From: Thalassotalea sp. 42_200_T64
GTDB lineage: Bacteria; Pseudomonadota; Gammaproteobacteria; Enterobacterales; Alteromonadaceae
DNA length: 64,000 bases
Direction of reading: 5' to 3'
Assembly (NCBI GenBank): GCA_002162925.1
Contig: MABC01000053.1
Span: 62,001 to 126,000, forward strand
The position numbers and the translations under genes were made by a program. Positions 9,002 through 18,246 of this stretch are shown in pieces (positions within the stretch are counted from its first letter, which is position 1; every line of letters begins with the position of its first letter). The notes under the pieces are model-generated. The model did no database searches. It was not told the origin of the DNA and saw only the letters and a program-made list of their open reading frames with translations.

Positions 9002-10174
9002 ATGACAAAATCAAGCAAGGAACGCAGAAAATCTGCTGCTTCACTGGTAACTACGCAAAAACGACGATTACCATTTTATAAAAAATTCGCCTTACAGTCT
9101 TTTGGTTTTCAATTATCCGACGTGTTAACCAATGAAAATTATTCGGCCGATTTTATCGATACCCGCGCCGATTTCATTCTCGGTCGATTGAGGGTAATGG
9201 CATTGTTATTTGCTGTTTTTGTGCCCTTGTCTTTTGTTTTCGACTTGGTGTTTTTAGAGGCAAAGCAATACCAGCCGTTATTGGTTGCTCGTCTGCTTTT
9301 AGCCATATCTTTGTTCACCTTTGTTTGTTTTTGCAAGCGCAATAATATTCGCCTTGCCACTACCTGGTTGCTGCCGCTGGCCTTTTTGTTGCCTACATTG
9401 TTTTATGTCGCCAGTGAAGTGATTATTCATCATGGCACGAACCAAGAATTTCTTGCCGGTTATGATCTCATGCCATATTTAATTGTCGCCATGCTGGCCT
9501 TATTTCCGCTTACCATCAGCCGTAGCGTGATGGTTTTAACCTTGGTCTTTATTCCTTGCCTGTTACTAAAAATATATACTGGCGAGGTCTTTACCTTAGC
9601 GGCGCTAAACCAGTTCTGGGCATTTTCAATGTTCTCCGGCATCACTATTTGGTTGCAAACCGGACAATTAACCATGTTGTTAAAACTCTATCGTGAATCG
9701 ACTATCGATCCACTTACCGGGTTAATCAATCGTCGGGTATTAGTTAAACGGTTAGAAAAAGAAAAACAACAGGGTAATTTATTTTCACTGATGATTTTCG
9801 ATTTAGACAAATTCAAGCGGATCAATGACGATTATGGTCATTTAACCGGCGATTTGGTGTTGGCTAGCATAGCAAAAGTGTTAACCGCTCAATTGCGTGA
9901 TGACGATATTATTGCCCGTTTCGGCGGTGAAGAATTTGTCGCCGTGCTGGCAAACCAAACAGCAAGTGAGGCTTTTCATGTGGCCGAGCGTATTCGTAAG
10001 GCTTGCGAGAATACGGTAATTAGGGATAAAGATGATAATATTATTAAAGTCACCACCAGTGTTGGTTTAACCCAATACGTAACCGGTGAAGATATAGACA
10101 GCACGTTAAACCGTGCCGATGAACTTCTTTATAAAGCTAAGAGTAGTGGACGCAATAAAGTGGTCTGTCAATGA
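9002..10174 (+). CDS. membrane-bound diguanylate cyclase (GGEEF)
   Basis: Multi-TM N-terminus then DPLTGLINRR ... RFGGEEF ... ADELLYKAKSSGRN. Confidence 0.9.
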   Translation: MTKSSKERRKSAASLVTTQKRRLPFYKKFALQSFGFQLSDVLTNENYSADFIDTRADFILGRLRVMALLFAVFVPLSFVFDLVFLEAKQYQPLLVARLLLAISLFTFVCFCKRNNIRLATTWLLPLAFLLPTLFYVASEVIIHHGTNQEFLAGYDLMPYLIVAMLALFPLTISRSVMVLTLVFIPCLLLKIYTGEVFTLAALNQFWAFSMFSGITIWLQTGQLTMLLKLYRESTIDPLTGLINRRVLVKRLEKEKQQGNLFSLMIFDLDKFKRINDDYGHLTGDLVLASIAKVLTAQLRDDDIIARFGGEEFVAVLANQTASEAFHVAERIRKACENTVIRDKDDNIIKVTTSVGLTQYVTGEDIDSTLNRADELLYKAKSSGRNKVVCQ

Positions 10175-10287
10175 GACTGTTAATCAACTGGTAAAAATTA
10201 CTGGGTCTAGAGTTAGAGGCTTTACCTTAAGGTATTAATATTTAATCGGTAAATTTTGAAGCATGATTTAGTTAAGGATACAGAATA

Positions 10288-11442
10288 TTGCAACGTACAG
10301 TAGTGGTGAAGCACAAGTGGTTGGTTAAAGCTCTGGTCATTGGCGTGATCGGTGTTTCTGTCGTTTTCGTCACCGCCGATAACGCTTTTGATGACAATGA
10401 GTTTACTAATGAATTTGATCACTCCCCGAATTTTTCAGTTCGAGCAAAAACAACGTTTGACAAATATTTAATCCAGGCCGAGCAGGGCGATGTAAAAATA
10501 CAGAATTTCATTGGTTATATGTTGTTTTTTGGCGAGGGTGTTGAGCAAAATTATGATCTGGCGCACGCCTGGTTTCATCGCGCCGCAGAGGCAGGTTTAC
10601 CCCTAGCCAAACGTAACTTAGGGCTCTTGCACGCCAGAGCCGTGCCCGGCATTCCACAACGTTTTTTAGATGCCGATGAATCAAACTACTGGCTTAGCCA
10701 AACTGAAAAAGAATATGAAACCAATTACAATGGCTCCGTCGATGCTGGCTTGTATCAACAAGAGCAAATGTACTCTGATGAGGTTATTGCCATTGACTAC
10801 TTCCTTACAGGCACACCATTTGAATTAGGCGAAAAAGTTTACCAAACGTTTTGTCATGGCTGTCATGGTATTAATGGCATTGCCTCGTACAATGCTGCCC
10901 CTTCCTTTGCCAAAGGTGAACGTTTAAATAAAGATGACTCGCAACTTTTGGCCAGCATTAAAGATGGCAATGGCTTGATGCCCGCATGGGGAAATACACT
11001 TTCAGAGAGTTTGAGTGAAAATGTGCTACTGTATCTGCGAAATGGTTTTGTGCAGCAAAATAATATTACCTCAGCAACCAATACCGATGATTCCGCGATT
11101 GACGCAAACCTATTAGGCGCGCAAACCTATTCCAAATATTGTGCCGGCTGCCATGGCTTTAATGGCATTGCTTATTATGTTAATTCTCCTTCTTTTGCAC
11201 TTAGCCAACGTTTGGATAAGAGTGATGCACAGTTAAAACGCAGTATCCGAAATGGTATGAATATGATGCCCGACTGGGGCAATAAAATTAGTTCACAAGA
11301 AATCAATGCGGTAGTTGCTTATATTCGTACATTATCAAGAGATTTTAACGCCAGTATTGACCAACAATTGAAAGACCCGTTAAGCCATTATTATCGCTTT
11401 CGCCCAAAAGAAAGCTGGTTTAGAACTAAACCCGTTCAATAA
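10288..11442 (+). CDS. Sel1-repeat protein fused to two tandem monoheme cytochrome c domains (TTG start in ORF call)
   Basis: Sel1 segment (DLAHAWFHRAAEAGLPLAKRNLGLLHA) followed by CHGCH and CAGCH domains with matching MPxWG motifs. Confidence 0.85.
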   Translation: MQRTVVVKHKWLVKALVIGVIGVSVVFVTADNAFDDNEFTNEFDHSPNFSVRAKTTFDKYLIQAEQGDVKIQNFIGYMLFFGEGVEQNYDLAHAWFHRAAEAGLPLAKRNLGLLHARAVPGIPQRFLDADESNYWLSQTEKEYETNYNGSVDAGLYQQEQMYSDEVIAIDYFLTGTPFELGEKVYQTFCHGCHGINGIASYNAAPSFAKGERLNKDDSQLLASIKDGNGLMPAWGNTLSESLSENVLLYLRNGFVQQNNITSATNTDDSAIDANLLGAQTYSKYCAGCHGFNGIAYYVNSPSFALSQRLDKSDAQLKRSIRNGMNMMPDWGNKISSQEINAVVAYIRTLSRDFNASIDQQLKDPLSHYYRFRPKESWFRTKPVQ

Positions 11443-11472
11443 TACAAACTTATTATCCCGTGCTCAGGTTGG

Positions 11473-13827
11473 TTACTGGGTTAGGGTTAATTCTTCAGCC
11501 TGGACAACTTTATTTCGACCTGAGTCTTTGGCTTGGTAAAGAGCAATATCGGCACGCTTTACCATGGTATTTAATTCATCACCATTGGTAAATGCTGTTA
11601 CTCCAAAGCTGCAAGTCACTTGCGGGGAAGTCGACATAGCCTGAAACGCACGCCTCAATCGCTCTGCCGTTTGCATGGCACCATGTATATCGTTACTAGG
11701 TAAAAGGACTAAAAACTCTTCACCGCCCCATCTGGCAATAATGTCGGAGCTTCTTAAGGTGTTTCTCGCGGTATTGGCAATGGCGACCAGTATTTCGTCA
11801 CCTTTGTCGTGGCCAAAATTGTCATTTACCGCCTTAAAATGATCAATATCGAATAAAATTAACGCCAAATTTTGTTGATGACGTTGTACGAGACTTAGTT
11901 GTTGTTTAACCTGGTTTTCAAAGCTGCGTCTATTTAAACAGCTGGTTAAAGGGTCGGAGCTGGCTAATGATCTTAATTTTTCTTCCAGTTCTTTTCTGAT
12001 GGTAATATCTTCAAAGGTGGCGACAAAATATTGACTTTCATTAGCATCGGTTATTTTGCTGATATTAGTCCACTGGGGATAAATGTCACCATTTTTTCTC
12101 TTGTTCCAAATCTCCCCTTCCCAGCAACCCTTAATGTTAATGGCATCCCACAATTGTTGATAAAATTCTTTACTGTGGGTGTTCGATGATAAAATTCTTG
12201 GGTTCTGACCAATAACATCTTTGGCTTGATAACCGGTAATGCGACTAAAAGCAGAATTCACTCGTAAAATGTTGCCATTGCTGGCGCTGATAAGAATACC
12301 TGAATTACTTTCCAGGGCAATGGCAGCCAGTTTTAATTCATCCTCTATCTTTTTCTGTTCACTGATATCGATAATATGCATCACATAATGTGAGGTATCA
12401 CTGTTCATTTCGTTAACCGATGCAACCGAAAATGAGCAGGGCACTTGTCTTTTATTTTTACTGTTAACGGTTAATTCGCCACGCCAAAAACCATTTGTGC
12501 TAATTTCATTGCGTATTACCGAAAACGATTCTTTTGATATCTCATCAGCAAATAAGCAGGAGATTGGTTTATTTAGAATATCATCGGTTTGATACCCAGT
12601 GATCTTTTTAAAGACATCATTCATCGAGATGATTTGCCAATTACTGTCGGCAGTAAATATGGCATCATCTGAATTAAATAATACATTGATAAGAGATTGT
12701 GAATAGGATTGAATTTTTTGGTTTAATTGATTTTTAAAGCTTAGCCAAAGGCCGGCGATAGAAAACAATAATAGTGCAAACCCAAATACCATCACCTGAA
12801 TTATTTGTTCTACCAGAGAGTCGTATATATGCTCGGCAGTAATTTGATTGACTAAATAGTAAATAAACTGCTCTTCGTTTGCGTGGTTAAATGAAAGCAC
12901 TCTAAAATTAAAGGTGCCATTAGAGGTAGTTATTTGGCCATGTTGCTGCTGTTTAATTTGTTGCCATTCTGCAGGCAGCTGCTCGGCAAAATTAAAGTGC
13001 TTTCTTGAATGGATACTTTGCCCCCATTCTTGCTCGTCTTTATCAGCTTTTAGATAGTAACCGCTACTGGATAACAATACTGTACGACCAATTGGGTTTT
13101 CCATTATTTGGTTAATGGGTTGCAGTAACTTGTCGGCGTAAACATTTACTTTCAGCAAGCCTTCCGATTTTTTACTGCCCAGATCAATTTTATTGGTTAT
13201 GGTCAGAATAGGGGTGAGTGGATAGGTAGGCTCATTAAACTCTTTATTTAAATCGATTTCCGATAAATGCAATTGCTCACTGTTTGAATGAATAACTTGT
13301 TGACTCGAAAATAGTGATTTTTGGCCTTCACTATTTTCGTCAATAAACGCTTCGTTATTTATTTGATCGTATTGCACACTGATATTGTTATTGCCGAATA
13401 AGGGCAAATATTCAATTTTTGCAAACCAATGCAGTCGTTCAGCAATGGTTTGCCAACTATTTGCGATGAATTGCTTTGATATTTCACTGTTGGTGATTAT
13501 GTAGCGATGCAATTCGGGATCGGCAGCAAATATATGGACCTGATTTTCCAAAAAATTGATGTTGTTGTGAATTAACGCATCAATAGCGTCAATATTATTT
13601 TCTACACTGGCACTCAAGTGCTGGGTTTTTTGCTGCTTAATTAAGTAAAAAGCGCCAACCGTTAGCAAGCTTAAGAGTAAGGTTACAATCATCAGTCTTA
13701 TCAAATAATTGTAGATTGTACTGCGTTTTAGCTTTTGTACCTCTGCTTTCGAGATCAACTGCTCTTGTAAAGCGGCTATGTTGTTAATTTGTTGTGCCAA
13801 TTGTTTTACCTGCGCTATCGCATTCAT
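11473..13827 (-). CDS. Cache-PAS-PAS-GGDEF diguanylate cyclase
   Basis: DPLTSCLNRRSF, RWGGEEF, two PAS domains; N-terminal sensor similar to 2711..4564. Confidence 0.9.
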   Translation of the reverse strand: MNAIAQVKQLAQQINNIAALQEQLISKAEVQKLKRSTIYNYLIRLMIVTLLLSLLTVGAFYLIKQQKTQHLSASVENNIDAIDALIHNNINFLENQVHIFAADPELHRYIITNSEISKQFIANSWQTIAERLHWFAKIEYLPLFGNNNISVQYDQINNEAFIDENSEGQKSLFSSQQVIHSNSEQLHLSEIDLNKEFNEPTYPLTPILTITNKIDLGSKKSEGLLKVNVYADKLLQPINQIMENPIGRTVLLSSSGYYLKADKDEQEWGQSIHSRKHFNFAEQLPAEWQQIKQQQHGQITTSNGTFNFRVLSFNHANEEQFIYYLVNQITAEHIYDSLVEQIIQVMVFGFALLLFSIAGLWLSFKNQLNQKIQSYSQSLINVLFNSDDAIFTADSNWQIISMNDVFKKITGYQTDDILNKPISCLFADEISKESFSVIRNEISTNGFWRGELTVNSKNKRQVPCSFSVASVNEMNSDTSHYVMHIIDISEQKKIEDELKLAAIALESNSGILISASNGNILRVNSAFSRITGYQAKDVIGQNPRILSSNTHSKEFYQQLWDAINIKGCWEGEIWNKRKNGDIYPQWTNISKITDANESQYFVATFEDITIRKELEEKLRSLASSDPLTSCLNRRSFENQVKQQLSLVQRHQQNLALILFDIDHFKAVNDNFGHDKGDEILVAIANTARNTLRSSDIIARWGGEEFLVLLPSNDIHGAMQTAERLRRAFQAMSTSPQVTCSFGVTAFTNGDELNTMVKRADIALYQAKDSGRNKVVQAEELTLTQ

Positions 13828-13924
13828 TGTGAATAATTAACAAGAGATTAAAAATTTTACCTGGTAATCACTGAAAGTTATACTAAATTACGGACTGTTA
13901 AATTTTTAGAATGTCATCAAATCG

Positions 13925-15346
13925 CTAAGCTGACATTGGTAAAGTTATCGTTGCCGAACACCCGAGTTTGGGTTTTGCCTTTATTGTCAGTTGTCCCTGC
14001 ATGTTCTCAATCATGTGGTAACAAAAAGATAAACCCAACCCGGTACCATCATCTTTCGTGGTAAAGAACTCCTGTCCAGCTTGTGCCAGCTCATCCTCTG
14101 TCATGCCTACACCATTATCGTTAACGGTTATCGCCACTCTATCATCGATTAATGTGGAAGTGACGGTAATTTTCCCATGTTCAGTACAGGCATCTACGGC
14201 ATTGCTTAATAAGTGTTGCAGTATTTGTACAAACTGATCCGGCATCATTTGCATCGCAGGTAATTCTCGGTCCAGGTTTAGGGTTAATTTGATGTTAAAC
14301 AAGCGTTCATCGTGTTGCATTAACCGGCAAGTTCTTTCGATGATATCGTTTAAGTCATAGATATCCTGTGCCGATGTTGGCATAGTGGCAAAATTTTCAA
14401 GATCTTGAGAGATCCGCGTTAACCGATTTAACTCCTCAAAAATCATTGCCAGATAGTTATCCACCAAACTTTGTTTTTGTTCGCTGTATTGCTCACCCTC
14501 ATTGAGCAACTTCACTTCGTTTAATAAACCGAAGACACTAGCTAAAGGGTTTCTTATTTCATGAAGAATGCCGGAGGATAGCGCACCAATGGCGGCCATT
14601 TTGTCTTTTTGATAGTATTTCGTCTTAGTCTCGGCTATTAAGACTTCCGCTTTCTTTCTTCTATCTATATCCAGGCCGGTGCCTAAAAAACCGGTTAACT
14701 TACCTGATTCGGTATAACAAGGACTGCCCTGGATAAAAAACCAATGGTAAATTTTGTCCGCTGTGTTTATTCGACACTCTACTTGCATTGGTTCATGGGC
14801 GTTGATCAGATTGTTATACTTGGTGCTGAGTTGTTCACGATCATCTGGGTGAATATTATCAAGCCAGCCCTGGCCGGTGAGTTCATCGAGTTTATTTCCG
14901 GTGAAGGTGAGCCAGCTCTTACTGCAAAAAATCCATTGTCCTGCCGTATTGGCCTGCCAAATCATGGTCGGCGATTGTTTCGCTAACAGTAAAAATTTAT
15001 GTTCACTATTTTGCAGTTCAGTGCGGATTTTTTTTAATTGTTCGCCTAGTAAGTAAGTTATCCAAATGGCTAAAAAAGCCAGTATTCTATTGGTAACTAC
15101 CATCCACTCTATGCCGGCTGGGGCAGAATAAAAATAACCTAATATGGTAAGAAAGGTGCCAGACAAGGCAAACACTAGCGGGTAAACAGGATTATTTGAA
15201 CGGAGAGCCAACAAAACTACGCCAGCATGAGGCACGCCCGCAGCCACGCCGAGTGGGATATACAGGTCAAAAATAAAAATCACCGTGCTTAATGCTAAGC
15301 AAGTGAAAAACAAATAGTTATCTTTCAATGTTAAAAAAGTCATCAA
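13925..15346 (-). CDS. membrane PAS-domain sensor histidine kinase
   Basis: LSSGILHEIRNPLAS H-box, NDNGVGM and GTGLGL ATPase motifs, PAS/PAC region. Confidence 0.9.
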   Translation of the reverse strand: MMTFLTLKDNYLFFTCLALSTVIFIFDLYIPLGVAAGVPHAGVVLLALRSNNPVYPLVFALSGTFLTILGYFYSAPAGIEWMVVTNRILAFLAIWITYLLGEQLKKIRTELQNSEHKFLLLAKQSPTMIWQANTAGQWIFCSKSWLTFTGNKLDELTGQGWLDNIHPDDREQLSTKYNNLINAHEPMQVECRINTADKIYHWFFIQGSPCYTESGKLTGFLGTGLDIDRRKKAEVLIAETKTKYYQKDKMAAIGALSSGILHEIRNPLASVFGLLNEVKLLNEGEQYSEQKQSLVDNYLAMIFEELNRLTRISQDLENFATMPTSAQDIYDLNDIIERTCRLMQHDERLFNIKLTLNLDRELPAMQMMPDQFVQILQHLLSNAVDACTEHGKITVTSTLIDDRVAITVNDNGVGMTEDELAQAGQEFFTTKDDGTGLGLSFCYHMIENMQGQLTIKAKPKLGCSATITLPMSA

Positions 15347-15391
15347 TCATCCCTAATATATTGATTTGTTCTCAGCATAAACTATAGACGC

Positions 15392-15631
15392 TTATGCGGT
15401 TAGCTTATCGGCATTGTTAAAAAATTCGACTTCTCCTAAAATGTTGACAAATCCTTCATCGCCATTGGTGTGAATAATTTTGGCGGCGTCTAAATCAAAG
15501 CAATTAGCATAATCCAATTGCCAGCCCACTTGCCCGAGCTTAAATAACATGGTTTTTTGACTTTGGCTTAGCTTGTTCCAAATTTCAATAAAACTGAAGT
15601 TCTTATCTGTTGATACTGCGTACTCTGACAT
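15392..15631 (-). CDS. small protein of unknown function (79 aa) upstream of the histidine kinase
   Basis: ORF in same orientation, 45 bp upstream of HK gene. Confidence 0.5.
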   Translation of the reverse strand: MSEYAVSTDKNFSFIEIWNKLSQSQKTMLFKLGQVGWQLDYANCFDLDAAKIIHTNGDEGFVNILGEVEFFNNADKLTA

Positions 15632-16120
15632 GGAATCCTCTAACTTGTATGCTAGCGTCCTGCTTTTTATTTTCTGCTACCTTGCAATTTTATTCGCTCT
15701 AAAATTATATAAGCAATTAATATGCCACACTTTAAAAATTTTCCGTTGGCGTGTCGCTAAATGTTAGCGGTTCCCGTTACCGCGTTGTTATTTTATGCTT
15801 ACTTAACTTGAAAAGGAGAAATTGCACTTAGACTTTTCGAATTAATTGACGAAATGTCATTATTTTTCTCATTTTTGACAGTGTCTGGGCTTTTCATTCT
15901 TATTTTTGGGAAAGATTCAGCAAAGAATGTTGTACAAAAATTCTCCATTCGCTCTTTTAGAGACTCTAAAACGCCATAACTTGACCTCAAACAATAAATT
16001 TTAGTGGGTAAGCAATTATTATGTCGATGTTTTTTAAGTTGTCTATGTCTATGTATATCTATATGGTCTGATTATTGCTTTATCAAATGGTAAATTCACC
16101 ATGACGGAGCTTTAAATCTT

Positions 16121-16735
16121 TTGTTAATTGTTGGAATTAAGTTGCTAAAATCATTAATACTTTTATTGTTTCTCTTTGCATTCGCCAGCAATGTACTGGC
16201 CGATGATAGAAGCTGGAAAAAATTAAGTGAAGACAATCTTCACGATCCTGAAAATCCGGCGTTAATGGAATTACAAAACCCTGAAGATGTGTTTCAAGGT
16301 ACACCAGCCGATTTTAAAGGTACGGGGAACCAGGTAGATTGGGTAAGAGCGCTTAATCAGGAGGTGATAGTTCCACGCACCCAGCTTTATGACTCCACCG
16401 AAATCAAGGTTCTTGATTTAGATATTATTATGGATGCAACTGCCGGAATGCCTTTGGTACGTTTTCCCCATAAAGCCCATACTGAGTGGTTAGATTGTGA
16501 TAATTGTCACGATAAAATATTCAAAAAAGAAGCGGGTGCAACTCCGGTGAATATGTTTGCTATTTTAGCCGGTGGCTACTGTGGCAGATGTCATGGCGCG
16601 GTCGCGTTTCCACTTACCGAATGCCGACGGTGCCATAGTCAAAGTCGCAAGACTTTTAAAGGCAAACCTGGCGCTCAACCTAAACCGAGTAAAGTTTACC
16701 TCCCCGTTAAAGAGCAAAAGAAGGCAGACCGATGA
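16121..16735 (+). CDS. triheme c7-type cytochrome
   Basis: Signal peptide; CDNCH, CGRCH, CRRCH; homologous to the C-terminal domain of 33..785. Confidence 0.88.
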   Translation: MLIVGIKLLKSLILLLFLFAFASNVLADDRSWKKLSEDNLHDPENPALMELQNPEDVFQGTPADFKGTGNQVDWVRALNQEVIVPRTQLYDSTEIKVLDLDIIMDATAGMPLVRFPHKAHTEWLDCDNCHDKIFKKEAGATPVNMFAILAGGYCGRCHGAVAFPLTECRRCHSQSRKTFKGKPGAQPKPSKVYLPVKEQKKADR

Positions 16736-17115
16736 ACTTAAATAAAATGATATTAATATCGCTATTGTCTATTCTTGCTATGTTCATTGGAACTTCCGCA
16801 AAAGCTGAATATGCGGACGTGGTGCTTAACAAATATTCTGAGGCAAATGATATGCGCCCGGTGATTTTTCCCCATTGGTTCCATCGTGTACGTTTTCGTT
16901 GTAAAGTTTGCCATTCAGAATTAGGCTTTGAAATGCGAGCCGGCGCCAATGATATCAGCATGGAGAAAATCATGGACGGTGATTATTGTGGTATGTGTCA
17001 TAATGAAGAAATTGCATGGGGATTAGATCATTGCGATCGCTGCCATTCCGGTAAACCAGGTTTAAAAAGTGGCATAAAAGGTGGCCATCAGACTATGGGC
17101 CCTTCTATTTGGTAA
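16732..17115 (+). CDS. triheme c7-type cytochrome
   Basis: Signal peptide; CKVCH, CGMCH, CDRCH; ATGA overlap with preceding gene. Confidence 0.88.
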   Translation: MNLNKMILISLLSILAMFIGTSAKAEYADVVLNKYSEANDMRPVIFPHWFHRVRFRCKVCHSELGFEMRAGANDISMEKIMDGDYCGMCHNEEIAWGLDHCDRCHSGKPGLKSGIKGGHQTMGPSIW

Positions 17116-18206
17116 AAAGAGAATTAATATTTTTTATGGGTAATGTGAGTAAAACAGTTTTTTTACTGTGTGTTTGTTTCGCTATTACAGCCTGCAGTAC
17201 GGTCGATGAAACGCGTAAATTTGATTTTATTGCCGATAAAAATGATCTCAAACAAACTTGGCCATATGGCAATGAAATTGCCCGTTATCTTTATCTGGGC
17301 GATATTACCGGCGAAAACAATCTGACTGCCATAAAACAAAAAAATGAAAGTACTTTAGGCAAACTTTGGCAATTTATTATTGGCGAGTTTGAAGACGAAC
17401 CTGTAGTGTTAAAACGGCCTCAGTCGATAGTTGGTGATGAATTAGGCCGGTTATTTATCACCGATATATCCAATCAAAGTGTTTTTGTCTTTGATACGGT
17501 TAATGGCACCATGGAGCAATGGCCTAATGCCAAGCAACATTATGATTTTGTCAGCCCTGTGGCTGTGGCGCTTGGCGTAAATAATGAAATTTTAGTCGCC
17601 GATTCTGTATTAGGTAAAGTGTTTCGGTTAGACTCTACCGGTAAACCTATTGGTATTATTGAGCACTCTTCGCTAATTAGGCCGACAGGGATAGTTAGGG
17701 TAGCACAAGAAAATAAGATCTATGTAAGTGACACGGTTAGTGACAATATCAAAGTGTTTTCTGATCAAGGCGAATTGCTTGAAACTCTTGGTAAAAGTGG
17801 CAATGGTAACGGCGAGTTCAACGGCCCTACATATTTAGCAAAACACCCGCAAGGGATTTTAGTTGCTGATACATTGGCGGCGAGAGTACAATTAATTGCT
17901 AATGCAAATGGTAAAGTAGAATATATACGAACTCTTGGCGAGCGTGGCCTGCAAATAGGCGATTTAATGCGCCCCAAAGGGGTTGCTGCCGATTCCGCCG
18001 GCAATATTTATATCGTAGAGTCGTACTTTGATCATCTATTAATTTATAATAGCAACGGCGAGTTTCTCATGCCCTTGGGTGGTACCGGATTTTCTCCCGG
18101 TGAATTTTATTTACCGGCTGGCATCTGGATTGATGCCAAAGATCGAGTGTTCATCGCAGATATGATGAATGGCCGTGTGTCTGTTTTTCAGTTTTTAGGC
18201 GACTAA
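17109..18206 (+). CDS. NHL-repeat (beta-propeller) lipoprotein
   Basis: Lipobox ITAC; repeated GVAADSAGNIYIVES / GIWIDAKDRVFIADMMNGRVSVF units; overlaps preceding gene. Confidence 0.85.
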   Translation: MVKRELIFFMGNVSKTVFLLCVCFAITACSTVDETRKFDFIADKNDLKQTWPYGNEIARYLYLGDITGENNLTAIKQKNESTLGKLWQFIIGEFEDEPVVLKRPQSIVGDELGRLFITDISNQSVFVFDTVNGTMEQWPNAKQHYDFVSPVAVALGVNNEILVADSVLGKVFRLDSTGKPIGIIEHSSLIRPTGIVRVAQENKIYVSDTVSDNIKVFSDQGELLETLGKSGNGNGEFNGPTYLAKHPQGILVADTLAARVQLIANANGKVEYIRTLGERGLQIGDLMRPKGVAADSAGNIYIVESYFDHLLIYNSNGEFLMPLGGTGFSPGEFYLPAGIWIDAKDRVFIADMMNGRVSVFQFLGD

Positions 18207-18246
18207 TCGCTTTTTTAATTGAGTGTTATTTATTGGATGTTAATAA

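Noticed and set aside
15799-15990. 63-aa minus-strand ORF in the gap before the c7 operon
   Set aside because: No family features, no clear ribosome-binding site; probably chance ORF.
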